60,219 nt of DNA, from contig CALVHV010000002.1 in assembly GCA_944328845.1 (NCBI GenBank), positions 1 to 60,219 on the forward strand, read 5' to 3'. This document shows, piece after piece, positions 30,709 through 39,485 of this stretch. Under the pieces are notes generated by a model that searched no databases, was not told where the DNA came from, and saw nothing but the letters and a program-made list of their open reading frames with translations. Numbering within the stretch: position 1 is the first letter of the stretch; every line of letters starts with the position of its first letter. Source of the stretch: an uncultured Clostridia bacterium. GTDB taxonomy: Bacteria > Bacillota > Clostridia > Christensenellales > Borkfalkiaceae. The position numbers and the translations under genes were made by a program.

Positions 30709-30731
30709 AACGGGGAAAAGGAGAAGACAAG

Positions 30732-31403
30732 ATGATCAATATCCTTGTGGTAGAGGACGACGCCGAACTCAATGAGACCATATGCCGCTATCTCAATTAC
30801 AGCGGGTACGAAGTGAGCGGCGCCATGAACGGAGCGGACGCGCTGCGGTTTATGGAAAACAAGAAGTACGATCTCATCGTCAGCGACATCATGATGCCGC
30901 TGATGGACGGGTTTGTCTTTGCGGAGACGGTGCGCGCGGTCAATCAGGAGATCCCCATTCTTTTCATGACCGCAAAGGACGATCTTGGTTCCAAGGAAAA
31001 GGGGTTTGCGCGCGGGATAGACGACTACCTGGTCAAGCCGTTCGATTTAACGGAACTCAAGTGGCGGATCGCGGCGCTTCTTCGCCGCGTCAGGATCGAA
31101 CAGGTAAAAAAGATCGAGATCGGCGCGTTCGTCATCGACGAAGAGGAGCATACGGCAAATTACAGGGGAGAGGAGATCGCTCTCACCAAGAAAGAGTTTT
31201 CCGTGCTGTACAAATTGCTCTCTTTTCCCAAAAAAACTTTTTCGCGGGCGGCGCTGATGGAGGAGTTTTGGGGGTACGATTCCAATTCGACTTCCCGTTC
31301 TGTGGACGTCTGCATTGCGGAACTGCGCAAAAAGATCTCCGAAGTGGAGGAGTTTGAGATCATCACCGTCCACGGACTCGGGTATAAGGCGGTCATGCGA
31401 TGA
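30732..31403 (+). CDS. OmpR-family response regulator
   Basis: 223 aa. A receiver domain (1-120) has acidic residues E8, D9 and D10, phospho-acceptor D52 (IVSDIMMPLMDG), and the conserved Thr and Lys (FMTAKDD, LVKPF). A winged-helix output domain (125-223) contains TKKEFSVLYKLLSFPKKTFS and ITVHGLGYK. AAGGAGAAG precedes the ATG. It overlaps the kinase gene by 4 nt. Probable targets are the membrane-protein genes downstream. Confidence 0.93.
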   Translation: MINILVVEDDAELNETICRYLNYSGYEVSGAMNGADALRFMENKKYDLIVSDIMMPLMDGFVFAETVRAVNQEIPILFMTAKDDLGSKEKGFARGIDDYLVKPFDLTELKWRIAALLRRVRIEQVKKIEIGAFVIDEEEHTANYRGEEIALTKKEFSVLYKLLSFPKKTFSRAALMEEFWGYDSNSTSRSVDVCIAELRKKISEVEEFEIITVHGLGYKAVMR

Positions 31404-32431
31404 AAAGGCGCAAGAGCAGATTCTCTCTGACGGGATATATCATCTTTTTTGCGACCATCCTCGTATGTGTCTGCGTCAGCGTGCTCGCGTTCGAGCTTGT
31501 CGGAAAGACGGGGAACCGACTGCTGATCTTTTTGGTAATGTTCGCCGCGGTGGCGTTGATGGCGGGCGTCTGTACGTGGATCGACTGTATCCGCCGCAAG
31601 TACATGGTCGAGCGCCCCGTCAACGAGATCCTGTCCGCAACGGAAAAGATCGCGGGCGGGGATTTTACCGTCCGCCTGCACCCCAAGCACGGCTACGACA
31701 AGTACGACGAGTACGACAGGATCTTTGAAAATATCAACAAGATGGCGGAGGAGCTCTCGCACAACGAGGTCCTGAAAACGGATTTTATCTCCAACGTATC
31801 GCATGAGATCAAGACGCCTCTCGCCATCCTGTCAAACTACGCCACGCTGCTGCAGGAGAAGGGGCTTTCGGAGAGTGCGAGGGAAGAATATACCCGCTCC
31901 CTCCTCTTTGCGACGAAGAGGCTGTCCGACCTCATCACAAACATCTTAAAGCTGAACAAGCTGGAAAATCAGGTGCTCGAAGAAAAGAAAGAAGAATTGC
32001 ACCTGGGGGACGTTTTGGGCGAGATCGTGCTCGGGTTCGAAGAGTGGATCGGCGAAAAAGACATCGATCTCGTCTGTGATATCGACGACGTCGTGTATCG
32101 CACGGACAGGACGTATATGGAGATCGTGGGCAACAATCTTTTGTCGAATGCCATCAAATTTACCCCTGCAGGCGGCAGGATCTGCGTTTCGCTCAAAGAC
32201 GAGGCGCGGGGCGTGGTGCTGCGGGTGTCGGACACGGGCTGCGGGATGTCGCCCGAGATCGGCGCGCGCATTTTTGATAAATTTTACCAGGGTGATACCT
32301 CTCACAAGGGGGAGGGAAACGGGCTGGGGCTCGCACTCGTAAAAAAGGTGATCGACAGGATCGGGGGAGAGATCGCGGTGGAAAGCGAAGAGGGAAAGGG
32401 CTCCGTTTTTACGATCACGCTCAAGAAATGA
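31400..32431 (+). CDS. Sensor histidine kinase with minimal outer loop
   Basis: 343 aa. Two transmembrane helices (about 12-33 and 41-62) are separated by only a few residues, so there is no outer sensor domain. Such intramembrane-sensing kinases usually read a partner membrane protein. HAMP-like linker (64-95), H-box with H135 (FISNVSHEIKTPLAIL), N-box (VGNNLLSNAIKF), G1 (VSDTGCGM) and G2 (GEGNGLGLALVKK). It is translationally coupled to the regulator. The 240-aa membrane protein that follows is a plausible partner. Confidence 0.92.
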   Translation: MKRRKSRFSLTGYIIFFATILVCVCVSVLAFELVGKTGNRLLIFLVMFAAVALMAGVCTWIDCIRRKYMVERPVNEILSATEKIAGGDFTVRLHPKHGYDKYDEYDRIFENINKMAEELSHNEVLKTDFISNVSHEIKTPLAILSNYATLLQEKGLSESAREEYTRSLLFATKRLSDLITNILKLNKLENQVLEEKKEELHLGDVLGEIVLGFEEWIGEKDIDLVCDIDDVVYRTDRTYMEIVGNNLLSNAIKFTPAGGRICVSLKDEARGVVLRVSDTGCGMSPEIGARIFDKFYQGDTSHKGEGNGLGLALVKKVIDRIGGEIAVESEEGKGSVFTITLKK

Positions 32432-32432
32432 T

Positions 32433-33155
32433 ATGAAAATTTGGGAAAGGGCAAAGGAAAAACTGAAAAAATACGCGCTGTTGGCTCCCCTCATCGAAAA
32501 TTACGGGGTCAGGACGATCGTGTTTATGGCGATCGGCGTTGGGTTTAACATCGCCTTTGCCGTCTTCAACGGGGTAACGGCCGTCCTGCACCGCTCCATC
32601 TGGTACGGTTCGATCGCGGGGTATTATTGTATTCTGATCTTTCAGCGGTCGCTGATCTTGCTTTCGTATTCCCTCGTGCGGAAGAGGGCGGGCGGAGACG
32701 CGGAAAAGCTGGCGCGGGCAAAGCTGAAAATTTACCTCGCTAACGGCGCCGTCATCGTCCCGCTCACGATCGCGCTCGGCGTTGCCGCCGCACAGATGGT
32801 CATATCCGACAATCCGTCCGTGCCGGGGGAGATTATGGCGATCGCCTGCGCCACGCATACATTTTATAAGGCGACCATGGCGGTCTACAACTTTTTTAAG
32901 GCGCGCAACGGCCGCGATCCGATCGTGCAGACCATACGCAATCTCGGCTTTGTGGACGCGCTCGTGTCCATGCTCGTCTTAGCGACGACGCTCATCCCCG
33001 CATTCGGGACGATGGACAGGGAAATGCGCACCCTCGTCGCTCTCATGGCGCTTGTGATCGTCGCGTTTACGATCGGGCTCGGAAGCAGTATGATCGTGCA
33101 GGGCGCCAGAAGGCTGGCAGGTATGGACAAGAAAACGGAGGTAAAGGATGAATAA
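32433..33155 (+). CDS. Hypothetical six-TM membrane protein of the two-component operon
   Basis: 240 aa with about six hydrophobic segments (28-50, 58-82, 103-125, 135-150, 170-195, 205-228) and charged ends. The ATG starts 1 nt after the kinase stop, so it is coupled. No family name is certain. Linked to a kinase lacking an outer domain, it is a candidate sensor partner or target. It overlaps the next gene by 8 nt. Confidence 0.75.
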   Translation: MKIWERAKEKLKKYALLAPLIENYGVRTIVFMAIGVGFNIAFAVFNGVTAVLHRSIWYGSIAGYYCILIFQRSLILLSYSLVRKRAGGDAEKLARAKLKIYLANGAVIVPLTIALGVAAAQMVISDNPSVPGEIMAIACATHTFYKATMAVYNFFKARNGRDPIVQTIRNLGFVDALVSMLVLATTLIPAFGTMDREMRTLVALMALVIVAFTIGLGSSMIVQGARRLAGMDKKTEVKDE

Positions 33156-33540
33156 CAGATTTACGTATGCCTATTCCGCACCGACGCCGGAGGAGCGGGA
33201 AGAGATCAAAAGCATCCGCGACAGCTATATTAAAAAAGAGATGACGGATCTGGAAATTTTAAGGAAAATGGACAGGTCGGTCAGGATCCCGCCCCTTGTT
33301 CTTGCCCTGGTTTTGGGGATCGCGGGGGTGCTCGTTTTCGGAACGGGGCTGACGATGGTGCTCGAATGGGGGAGCACGGCGTGGGGCGTGCTCGTCTGCG
33401 CGGCGGGCGTACTCGTCATGGGTGCCGCCTATCCTGCGCATTGTCTGGTACTGCGCCGCCAAAAAAAGAAGTACGCGGAAAAGATCGTCGAACTCAGCGA
33501 CAGGCTGTTGCATGGGGAAGAAGGGAAAACGGACAAATAG
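33148..33540 (+). CDS. Hypothetical two-TM protein, paralogue of the gene at 33713
   Basis: 130 aa. A soluble helical N-terminus (SIRDSYIKKEMTDLEILRKM), two helices (about 50-70 and 75-97), and a basic tail RRQKKKYAEKIVELSDRLLHG. GGAGGTAAAGG lies at the ATG. It ends the two-component transcript before a terminator. The gene after the terminator encodes a protein with the same layout and the same tail pattern, so one arose by duplication. Confidence 0.75.
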   Translation: MNNRFTYAYSAPTPEEREEIKSIRDSYIKKEMTDLEILRKMDRSVRIPPLVLALVLGIAGVLVFGTGLTMVLEWGSTAWGVLVCAAGVLVMGAAYPAHCLVLRRQKKKYAEKIVELSDRLLHGEEGKTDK

Positions 33541-33587
33541 CGCTCCGTTCCTCCGTTTTCGCAGGAGGGAAAACAGAAAACAGAGAG

Positions 33588-33620
33588 AAAAAGGCCGAAA
33601 ACTTCGGCCTTTTATTTTTT
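33588..33620 (+). terminator. Terminator of the two-component operon
   Basis: AAAAGGCCGAA (33589-33599) with TTCGGCCTTTT (33603-33613), then a T-rich stretch. Confidence 0.85.
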
Positions 33621-33712
33621 ATAAACTTTACAAACACATTACAAAAACCAAAACAAAACCTGACGAAGAAGTTCTATAATACAGCCAGAACAATAAAAAA
33701 GGAGATACAAAA

Positions 33713-34075
33713 ATGACCGAACAAAGACAAGAGATTTCTTTTGCAGAACAGATGCGCCGGCAGTACGGCGCGCACGAACAGACCAAATTAGAGCAGCTTC
33801 GCCGTCTGGACAGAAAGGCAAAGCTCCCCGCAGATATCTTTGCCTATTCTTTCGGCACGGCGGGGGCGCTCATTCTCGGCACGGGGATGTCGCTCGCCAT
33901 GGGCGTCATCGGCTCGTCCCTGGGCTTTGCGATGCCTCTCGGCATTGCCGTGGGCGTCGTCGGCATGGCGCTCTGCTCTGTCAACTATCTGCTGTACAGG
34001 GCGATCCTGAAGTCGCGCAAAAAAAAGTACGGCAAAGAGATCCTCTCGCTCAGCGACGAAATTTTAAACGGCTGA
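33713..34075 (+). CDS. Hypothetical two-TM protein, paralogue of the gene at 33148
   Basis: 120 aa. It shares the plan of the preceding protein: an N-terminal helix with LEQLRRLDRKAKLP, two glycine-rich membrane helices (about 42-90), and a tail SRKKKYGKEILSLSDEILNG matching RQKKKYAEKIVELSDRLLHG. It has its own TATAAT at 33675-33680 (-35 unclear) and AAGGAG before the ATG. It may be expressed separately from the two-component operon, perhaps as a target of it. Confidence 0.73.
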   Translation: MTEQRQEISFAEQMRRQYGAHEQTKLEQLRRLDRKAKLPADIFAYSFGTAGALILGTGMSLAMGVIGSSLGFAMPLGIAVGVVGMALCSVNYLLYRAILKSRKKKYGKEILSLSDEILNG

Positions 34076-34215
34076 AAATTTTGGGACAGGCGCTTTGCAG
34101 ATGCTTTGATTTTTAAAGACAGCGAAGAGCTCGTCGCGTAAGGGCAGGCCTTGGTCGGTGTCCGCAGAACAAGCAGGGCAAAAGCCGCGTTGCGGGGCGG
34201 CGGGGCAGAGAACGG

Positions 34216-34251
34216 AAAAACTGCGGGATCATCTGATCCCGCAGTTTTTTT
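34216..34251. terminator. Bidirectional terminator
   Basis: AAAACTGCGGGAT (34217-34229) with ATCCCGCAGTTTT (34236-34248), A5 before and T7 after. It lies between two convergent genes and overlaps the last codons of the WYL gene. Confidence 0.85.
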
Positions 34252-35140
34252 GGCGTAAGAGCCGCTCTTTCAGGCTTTCGACAAACGATTCGGGCGAGAG
34301 CACGCGGATCATCGGCCCGAAGGAGAGGATGCGGATGAGTACTTCCGTTTCGTCCTCTCTGTCGTAATACAGGCGCACCGTATAGCTGTTTTCGTCCGTG
34401 CGTTCCACCTCTTTTTCGAAGTGTGCAAAGTGTGTCAGCGCCCGCTCGAGGGCGTTTCTGCGGGTTTGCAGGGTAAAGATCAGCTGTTCGCGCGTCGGGT
34501 CTTCCCGCGGGGGCGCCGCATTCCGTTCGAGGACGGAGACATTGCGCATGCGCGCGAGATTGAGATAGCGGCTGCGCCCGATGCCCGAAACGCAGGCGCG
34601 GAATTTATCGTCTTTTTCCGAATATTCCAACGCGTAGGGGCTGCAGCGCAGGCGGTGGAAACTGCCGTCCCGCATGCGGTATTCGATCAGCGTCTGTTTT
34701 TTCTCCTCGATGGCGGTGAGCAGGGCGCGGAAGTTGCGGACGTACTGTTCGTCCCCGTAGCTGTCTCCGTCTGCATACACGTCGAAAGGGAAATAGTCCT
34801 CATCTGTCCAGAGGGGAGGAACGGATTCTGCCGCGGCGGGCGGCGCGTCGCAGAACAGGCGGAACCGCCTGTCCGCCCCGATCGCGCGCAGCCAACACAG
34901 TTGCAGCCTGGTCGGCGGCAGGGCGGGCGGATGCTTTATCAGGGGAACGCCGCCGCAGAGCAGCTGCCACTCTCCCTTTTCCAGCGCGGGAAGGATGGTG
35001 AGAAAACTTTCGGCAAACGCTTCCTCGTCGCAGATCTGCTTCATCCGCTCGCGCGTGAGCGGTGCGCTGAGCGATTCTTTCAGGATGCGCGCCACGGCGG
35101 CATAGTAGGCGCCGTACACTTCGTCAAACAGCTGCATCAT
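34229..35140 (-). CDS. WYL-domain protein, second of a pair
   Basis: 303 aa. A central region with QTLIEYRMRDGSFHRLRCSPYALEY is the WYL-type ligand-binding fold. A C-terminal part (VRLYYDREDETEVLIRILSFGPMIRVLSPESF) matches the WCX extension. The N-terminal 120 residues carry no clear helix-turn-helix. WYL proteins sense nucleotides or nucleic acid and regulate transcription. The ATG overlaps the stop of the upstream WYL gene (ATGA), so the two products are likely made together and may form a heteromer. Confidence 0.8.
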   Translation of the reverse strand: MMQLFDEVYGAYYAAVARILKESLSAPLTRERMKQICDEEAFAESFLTILPALEKGEWQLLCGGVPLIKHPPALPPTRLQLCWLRAIGADRRFRLFCDAPPAAAESVPPLWTDEDYFPFDVYADGDSYGDEQYVRNFRALLTAIEEKKQTLIEYRMRDGSFHRLRCSPYALEYSEKDDKFRACVSGIGRSRYLNLARMRNVSVLERNAAPPREDPTREQLIFTLQTRRNALERALTHFAHFEKEVERTDENSYTVRLYYDREDETEVLIRILSFGPMIRVLSPESFVESLKERLLRQKNCGIR

Positions 35141-36357
35141 TCCTCCAACCCGTACATGCGGTACATCTCGCGCATGTCTTGCTTGAATTTGTTTTCCACC
35201 GTGCGGTTGGAAAAGTCAAGGGAGAGGATGCGCCCCGTAAAGGTGCGGATCCAGCCCAGCAGTTCCTCGCTGTCGTACACCTCCGCGCGGAAGGTGTATT
35301 CCTCGTCTCCCGTCTGTTCTATGCTCCCGCCGCGGCATTCGCGCAGCATCCTGCGCAGGATGTATCCCTCGTCCCGTCCGATCTTCAGAGTAAACTGCGC
35401 CCGTTCCGTCCGCGCCTCCTCGCCGATCGAGGCGCCCCAGATCTTCGGCTGTATTTCGGCAAAGCGTTCGCGCAGTTCGTCAAAATTTTCGCACACGTCC
35501 AGCGCTTTTACGTGCGAAATAAAGTCCAGCCTGTACGCGCGGAAAACCCTGTATTGCACATCTCTTCCAAAGAGGTACCGCCTTCCGCTCTGTACGCCCG
35601 TCCCAATGCGGACGGGCACCACGCTGCATTCGTTTTCTCCCTTTTTGCTCCGCTTGCGAAGGAGCACCGCCCTCTTTTCGCGCATCGCTTCCAGCAGGGC
35701 GAGCAGCACCTCGTCGTCGGGGGTGCCCGTCACGTAATGGTGTTTGAAGCGGAAAGGGGAGGGGCGGTTTGGCAGTTTGTCCAGCAAAAAGGCGCCCAGC
35801 TCTCCCAGCGGCGCGGCTTCCGAAAAAAATTCCAGCGCCGCCTGCAGGGGTGCAAGGTCAAAAGCGGGCGGGAGGAAATACAGAACGCGTTTTCCTTCCG
35901 TGCGCTTGCGGAGAAGTTCTTTTTCCGCGTATTCGTTCAGCTTTTTGCGCAGAGTGGACTCGTCGAAGGACAGGGGCGCTTCAAAGGCGTTCAGCCGCCT
36001 TGCGATCTCTTCCGTAAGCTGCGCCGCCGTGCGCTCGCCGTCGGCAAGGATGTCGAAGAGCAGAAAGTGCAGCGTGATGTCCGCGTCGGTAAAGCTCTTG
36101 GCGGCAAAGGCGCGGAAAAAGGGGTTTTCCGCCGTGCGGCGGCTGTCCAACGACAAAAAGACGGTCTTCCCGTCCTTGTCCCGCCGCGCGCCCATGTATT
36201 CGTGCAGCCAGCTTTCGATGCGCCGCTTTTCGTTGTCGTAGGTGCGCGCGCTCTTTTTTCCCGCTTCTTCGCGCCCCTTGCACCCGTACAGATAAAATTC
36301 GCGTATGTAATCGCGCACCCGCGCAAAGTTTTTGATCAGTTCTCCGTATCCCGCCAT
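35137..36357 (-). CDS. WYL-domain regulator, first of a pair
   Basis: 406 aa from the ATG at 36357, with GAGGAC 7 nt upstream and a promoter just before. It opens with MAGYGELIKNFARVRDYIREF and YGCKGREEAGKKSARTYDNEKRRIESW, an N-terminal DNA-binding helical part. A WYL domain (about 215-310, EKRAVLLRKR, VVPVRIGTGVQSGRRYLFG) and a WCX-like C-terminus (LKIGRDEGYILRRML) follow. A related arrangement of two co-translated WYL genes is common in Clostridia. No defence genes are adjacent. Target unknown. Confidence 0.82.
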   Translation of the reverse strand: MAGYGELIKNFARVRDYIREFYLYGCKGREEAGKKSARTYDNEKRRIESWLHEYMGARRDKDGKTVFLSLDSRRTAENPFFRAFAAKSFTDADITLHFLLFDILADGERTAAQLTEEIARRLNAFEAPLSFDESTLRKKLNEYAEKELLRKRTEGKRVLYFLPPAFDLAPLQAALEFFSEAAPLGELGAFLLDKLPNRPSPFRFKHHYVTGTPDDEVLLALLEAMREKRAVLLRKRSKKGENECSVVPVRIGTGVQSGRRYLFGRDVQYRVFRAYRLDFISHVKALDVCENFDELRERFAEIQPKIWGASIGEEARTERAQFTLKIGRDEGYILRRMLRECRGGSIEQTGDEEYTFRAEVYDSEELLGWIRTFTGRILSLDFSNRTVENKFKQDMREMYRMYGLEE

Positions 36358-36378
36358 TATAAAGTCCTCGCTGTTCCC

Positions 36379-36407
36379 ATTATACCGTATCGGCATATAT
36401 TTTTCAA
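36379..36407 (-). promoter_or_regulatory. Promoter of the WYL pair
   Basis: Minus strand: TTGAAA (36407-36402), 17 bp, perfect TATAAT (36384-36379). Confidence 0.75.
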
Positions 36408-36457
36408 TATTTTGTCCGTTTTTTTTGCTCGTTTGCGGGAAAAATCGGGGCATAGGC

Positions 36458-36486
36458 TTGAAAGAGGCGCCGTCTTGTGGTATACT
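36458..36486 (+). promoter_or_regulatory. Promoter of the DUF5058 / M20 operon
   Basis: TTGAAA (36458-36463), 17 bp, TATACT (36481-36486). It is divergent from the WYL promoter 50 bp away, so the WYL proteins could act here. Confidence 0.72.
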
Positions 36487-36529
36487 TGTTACAAAGCGCA
36501 ATGCGCAAATCTATTTACGGAGTCGTGCT

Positions 36530-37246
36530 ATGTTTCAACTCAATGCGGCGCAGTTCGATACGAACTCGCCCGTCCTGTACCTCATCGTCGGCATCATCCT
36601 CGCCGTCGTCCTGGCGCAGGCAGTTTTCTTTCTCGTGCGGGCGTACCGCCGCGGCGTAAAGATCGGCATGTCGAAAGAGGTGCTCACCAAGACGATGGTG
36701 CGCGCGGGCGTGTTTACCATCGCTCCCGCCGTTGCCATCCTCGTCGGGATCGTCGCCCTCTCGCAAAAACTGGGCATCCCGCTGCCCTGGCTGCGCCTGT
36801 CCGTCATCGGCAGTTTCAGCTACGAGACCATCGCCGCCAACATCTTCAAGGGCAACGTGACGGACGCCACCGCCTACGTCACCGTCGCGCTCGTGATGAC
36901 CTGCGGAATGCTCGTTTCCATGTTTTTGCCCCTCATTACGGGAAAAAAGATCCAGCGCGGGCTGATGAAAATGCGCAGCAAGGATAAAAAATGGGGCGAG
37001 ATCTTTATGACGGCGCTCTTCCTCGGCATGATCTCCGCCTTTCTCGGATATGTATTCGGCGGCGTGGGAGAGGGCGGCTCGGGCTGGATCCCCGTGCTCG
37101 TGTTTTTTGTGTCCGCCGTCGTCATGGCGCTGTGCGGGCTCCTCTTAAAGGTCACCAAATGGCGCTGGATCAACGACTACGCGCTCCCGTTCTGCATCAT
37201 CGTGGGCATGGTCTCCGCCGTTCCCATCACCATGCTTTTGGGTTAA
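36530..37246 (+). CDS. DUF5058-family membrane protein
   Basis: 238 aa from the ATG at 36530, with ACGGAG upstream. About six transmembrane helices, with the family-like stretches VLYLIVGIILAVVLAQAVFF, VFTIAPAVAILVGIVALSQ and LGIPLPWLRLSVIGSFSYE. The function of this family is not established; the genes usually sit beside another membrane protein and a peptidase, as here, and an amino-acid or peptide transport role is inferred. It opens a three-gene transcript with short gaps. Confidence 0.75.
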   Translation: MFQLNAAQFDTNSPVLYLIVGIILAVVLAQAVFFLVRAYRRGVKIGMSKEVLTKTMVRAGVFTIAPAVAILVGIVALSQKLGIPLPWLRLSVIGSFSYETIAANIFKGNVTDATAYVTVALVMTCGMLVSMFLPLITGKKIQRGLMKMRSKDKKWGEIFMTALFLGMISAFLGYVFGGVGEGGSGWIPVLVFFVSAVVMALCGLLLKVTKWRWINDYALPFCIIVGMVSAVPITMLLG

Positions 37247-37259
37247 AGGAGGAAAAAAG

Positions 37260-38006
37260 ATGAAACCGCTTGGTTCTTTTGACGATAAAACACATTTTTA
37301 CGGCAGGATCTGGGGGCTGGTCGCGGCGCTGCTCATCCTGTCCTATCCCTTTGTCTGCATGGCGATCTTCGGCGCATCCATCGACTGGAAGCTGTTCGCT
37401 TCGGGCGCTTCCATCATCGTTTTGTACTGCGTGGTTGGCGCGGTGGAAACCTTTACTTATACCCCCATGCTCGGTTCGGGCGGGACGTATCTCGGCTTTG
37501 TGACGGGCAACCTGTCCAACCTCAAAGTGCCCTGCGCCCTCAACTGCATGGAGCAGGCGGGCGTGGAAAAGGGGACGGAAGAGGCGGAGATCATCTCCAC
37601 CATCTCCATCGCCGTTTCGTCCATCGTCACCATGCTCATCCTCGTGCTGGGCGTCGTGCTCATTTCCTTCCTCACGCCCGTCTTTGAAAATCCTACGCTC
37701 GCGCCCGCCTTCGACAACGTTCTGCCCGCCCTGTTCGGCGGCATGGCGGTCGTGTATATCTCCAAAAACTGGAAGATCTCCGTCATTCCCTGCGTACTGA
37801 TGCTGCTCGTGTTTATCATCTCTTCTTACGCGACGGGCAGCGGCGACCTCGCCGGAACGCTCATCGGCGTCATGGTCCCCGTCGGCGTCATCGTCACCCT
37901 CGTTTCTTCCCGCATCATGTACAAAAAAGGCTGGCTGGGTGAAATGGGCACGACGCAGGAAAAGGCAGAAACCGTTCCCGCAGAGGACGGGGAGGAGAAA
38001 AAATGA
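37260..38006 (+). CDS. Multi-pass membrane protein, partner of the DUF5058 protein
   Basis: 248 aa. Six or seven hydrophobic segments with a conserved-looking GSGGTYLGFVTGNLSNLKVPC loop near residues 75-95, which resembles a substrate-binding turn. AAAGGAGG lies 8 nt before the ATG, 13 nt after the DUF5058 stop. It overlaps the peptidase gene by 4 nt. Together the two membrane proteins may form one transporter; no ATPase is present, so uptake would be ion-coupled. Confidence 0.75.
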   Translation: MKPLGSFDDKTHFYGRIWGLVAALLILSYPFVCMAIFGASIDWKLFASGASIIVLYCVVGAVETFTYTPMLGSGGTYLGFVTGNLSNLKVPCALNCMEQAGVEKGTEEAEIISTISIAVSSIVTMLILVLGVVLISFLTPVFENPTLAPAFDNVLPALFGGMAVVYISKNWKISVIPCVLMLLVFIISSYATGSGDLAGTLIGVMVPVGVIVTLVSSRIMYKKGWLGEMGTTQEKAETVPAEDGEEKK

Positions 38007-39445
38007 TCGGACTGTACATCGCTCTCCCGCTGTTGATCGTACTGATCCTGATCGGTATCCCCGTCGTCCGCGCGCTGCGCTTTCGTCCCGAAAAAGGGGA
38101 GACGTATCCCGATCTTTTTGTCGAATGTGACGAAGAAAAGGCTGTTTCCGACCTTGCGGAAATGATCCGCTGCAAGACGGTTTCGGATACGGACGAGAGC
38201 AAGGAGGACGATGCGGAGTTTGAAAAGTTCGAAAAACTTCTGCCCCGCCTGTTCCACAACGTGCACGCCGCGTGCACGTTTACAAAGCTCGGAAAGCGTT
38301 CGCTGCTCTTCCACTGGAAGGGAAAGGACTCCTCTGTCTGCCGCGTTTTGATGGCGCATTACGACGTGGTGTCCGTCGAGCCCTCTCTCTGGCAAAAGCC
38401 CGCATTCGAGGGCGTTTTGGAGGAGGGCGTCCTCTGGGGCAGGGGCACGCTGGATACGAAAGGTACCCTCAACGGCGTATTGCAGGCGGCGGAAACGCTG
38501 ATCGCGCGCGGATTTGTGCCGCAAAACGACATTTATCTCGCCTTTTCGGGCAACGAGGAGACGAACGGCGGCGGCGCGCCTGCCATCGTGGCGTATTTCA
38601 AAGGAAAAGGCATCCGTCCCGCGCTGGTGTGCGACGAGGGCGGTGCCGTGGTGGACAAGGTGTTCCCCGGCGTTTCTGCGCCCTGCGCGCTCATCGGCAT
38701 CGCGGAAAAGGGGCTTTGCAACGTCCGCTTTTCGGTGGAAGGGAAGGGCGGCCACGCCAGCGCCCCGCCGCCGCACACGGCGGTGGGCAGGCTCAGCAAG
38801 GCCTGTGCCGCCGTGGAAAACCATCCTTTCCCTGCCAATCTTTCCAAGCCTGCCAGAGAGCTGTTCGATACGCTGGGCAGACATTCTACCTTCCTTTACA
38901 GGCTCATCTTTGCCAATCTCGGCATTTTCCGCGGCGCGCTGGATAAGATCTGCAAAAAGAGCGGCGGCGAACTCAACGCCCTCATGCGCACGACGGTCGC
39001 CTTTACGCAGATGAGCGGTAGCAAGGGCATGAACGTCTTGCCGCCGTATGCGGAGATGGTGGCAAACCTGCGCATCATGTGCGGCGAAAGCGTGGAAAGC
39101 TGCGTGGACTACCTCAAAAAGACGGTCGACGACGACGGCGTAAAGGTGGAAGTGGTGTACGGCATGGATCCTTCCAACATCTCTCAGACGCAGGGCGAGG
39201 CGTGGGAGATGATGAAAAGGGCGGTCTCGCAGACGTGGAAAGAGGCGCTCGTTGCGCCCTATCTCATGCTCGCGTGCAGCGATTCCCGCCATTACGGGGA
39301 GATCTCCGACCATGTGTACCGCTTTTCGGCGATGGCGCTTTCCAAAGAAGAGCGCGCCAGCATCCACGGCAACGACGAAAAGATCCCCGTGGAAAAGATC
39401 GTGCAGACGGTGCATTTCTATCTGCGCCTGATCTCGCAATTTTAA
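38003..39445 (+). CDS. Membrane-anchored M20-family metallopeptidase
   Basis: 480 aa. One N-terminal transmembrane helix (about 3-25), then a full M20 fold like PM20D1. Zinc-site motifs: MAHYDVV, WGRGTLDTKG and SGNEETNGGG, with CDEGGAV and the distal CSDSRHYG histidine. The insertion (dimerisation) domain contains EGKGGHASAPPPH. It hydrolyses or condenses N-acyl amino acids or dipeptides; the exact substrate is not readable. It overlaps the upstream membrane gene, so uptake and cleavage of peptides or conjugates is a reasonable model. Confidence 0.87.
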   Translation: MIGLYIALPLLIVLILIGIPVVRALRFRPEKGETYPDLFVECDEEKAVSDLAEMIRCKTVSDTDESKEDDAEFEKFEKLLPRLFHNVHAACTFTKLGKRSLLFHWKGKDSSVCRVLMAHYDVVSVEPSLWQKPAFEGVLEEGVLWGRGTLDTKGTLNGVLQAAETLIARGFVPQNDIYLAFSGNEETNGGGAPAIVAYFKGKGIRPALVCDEGGAVVDKVFPGVSAPCALIGIAEKGLCNVRFSVEGKGGHASAPPPHTAVGRLSKACAAVENHPFPANLSKPARELFDTLGRHSTFLYRLIFANLGIFRGALDKICKKSGGELNALMRTTVAFTQMSGSKGMNVLPPYAEMVANLRIMCGESVESCVDYLKKTVDDDGVKVEVVYGMDPSNISQTQGEAWEMMKRAVSQTWKEALVAPYLMLACSDSRHYGEISDHVYRFSAMALSKEERASIHGNDEKIPVEKIVQTVHFYLRLISQF

Positions 39446-39454
39446 AAAATACCG

Positions 39455-39485
39455 AAAAAGACGGCTCCTGAGGCCGTCTTTTTTT
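39455..39485 (+). terminator. Terminator of the M20 peptidase operon
   Basis: AAAAAGACGGC (39455-39465) with GCCGTCTTTTT and T-run to 39485. Confidence 0.88.
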
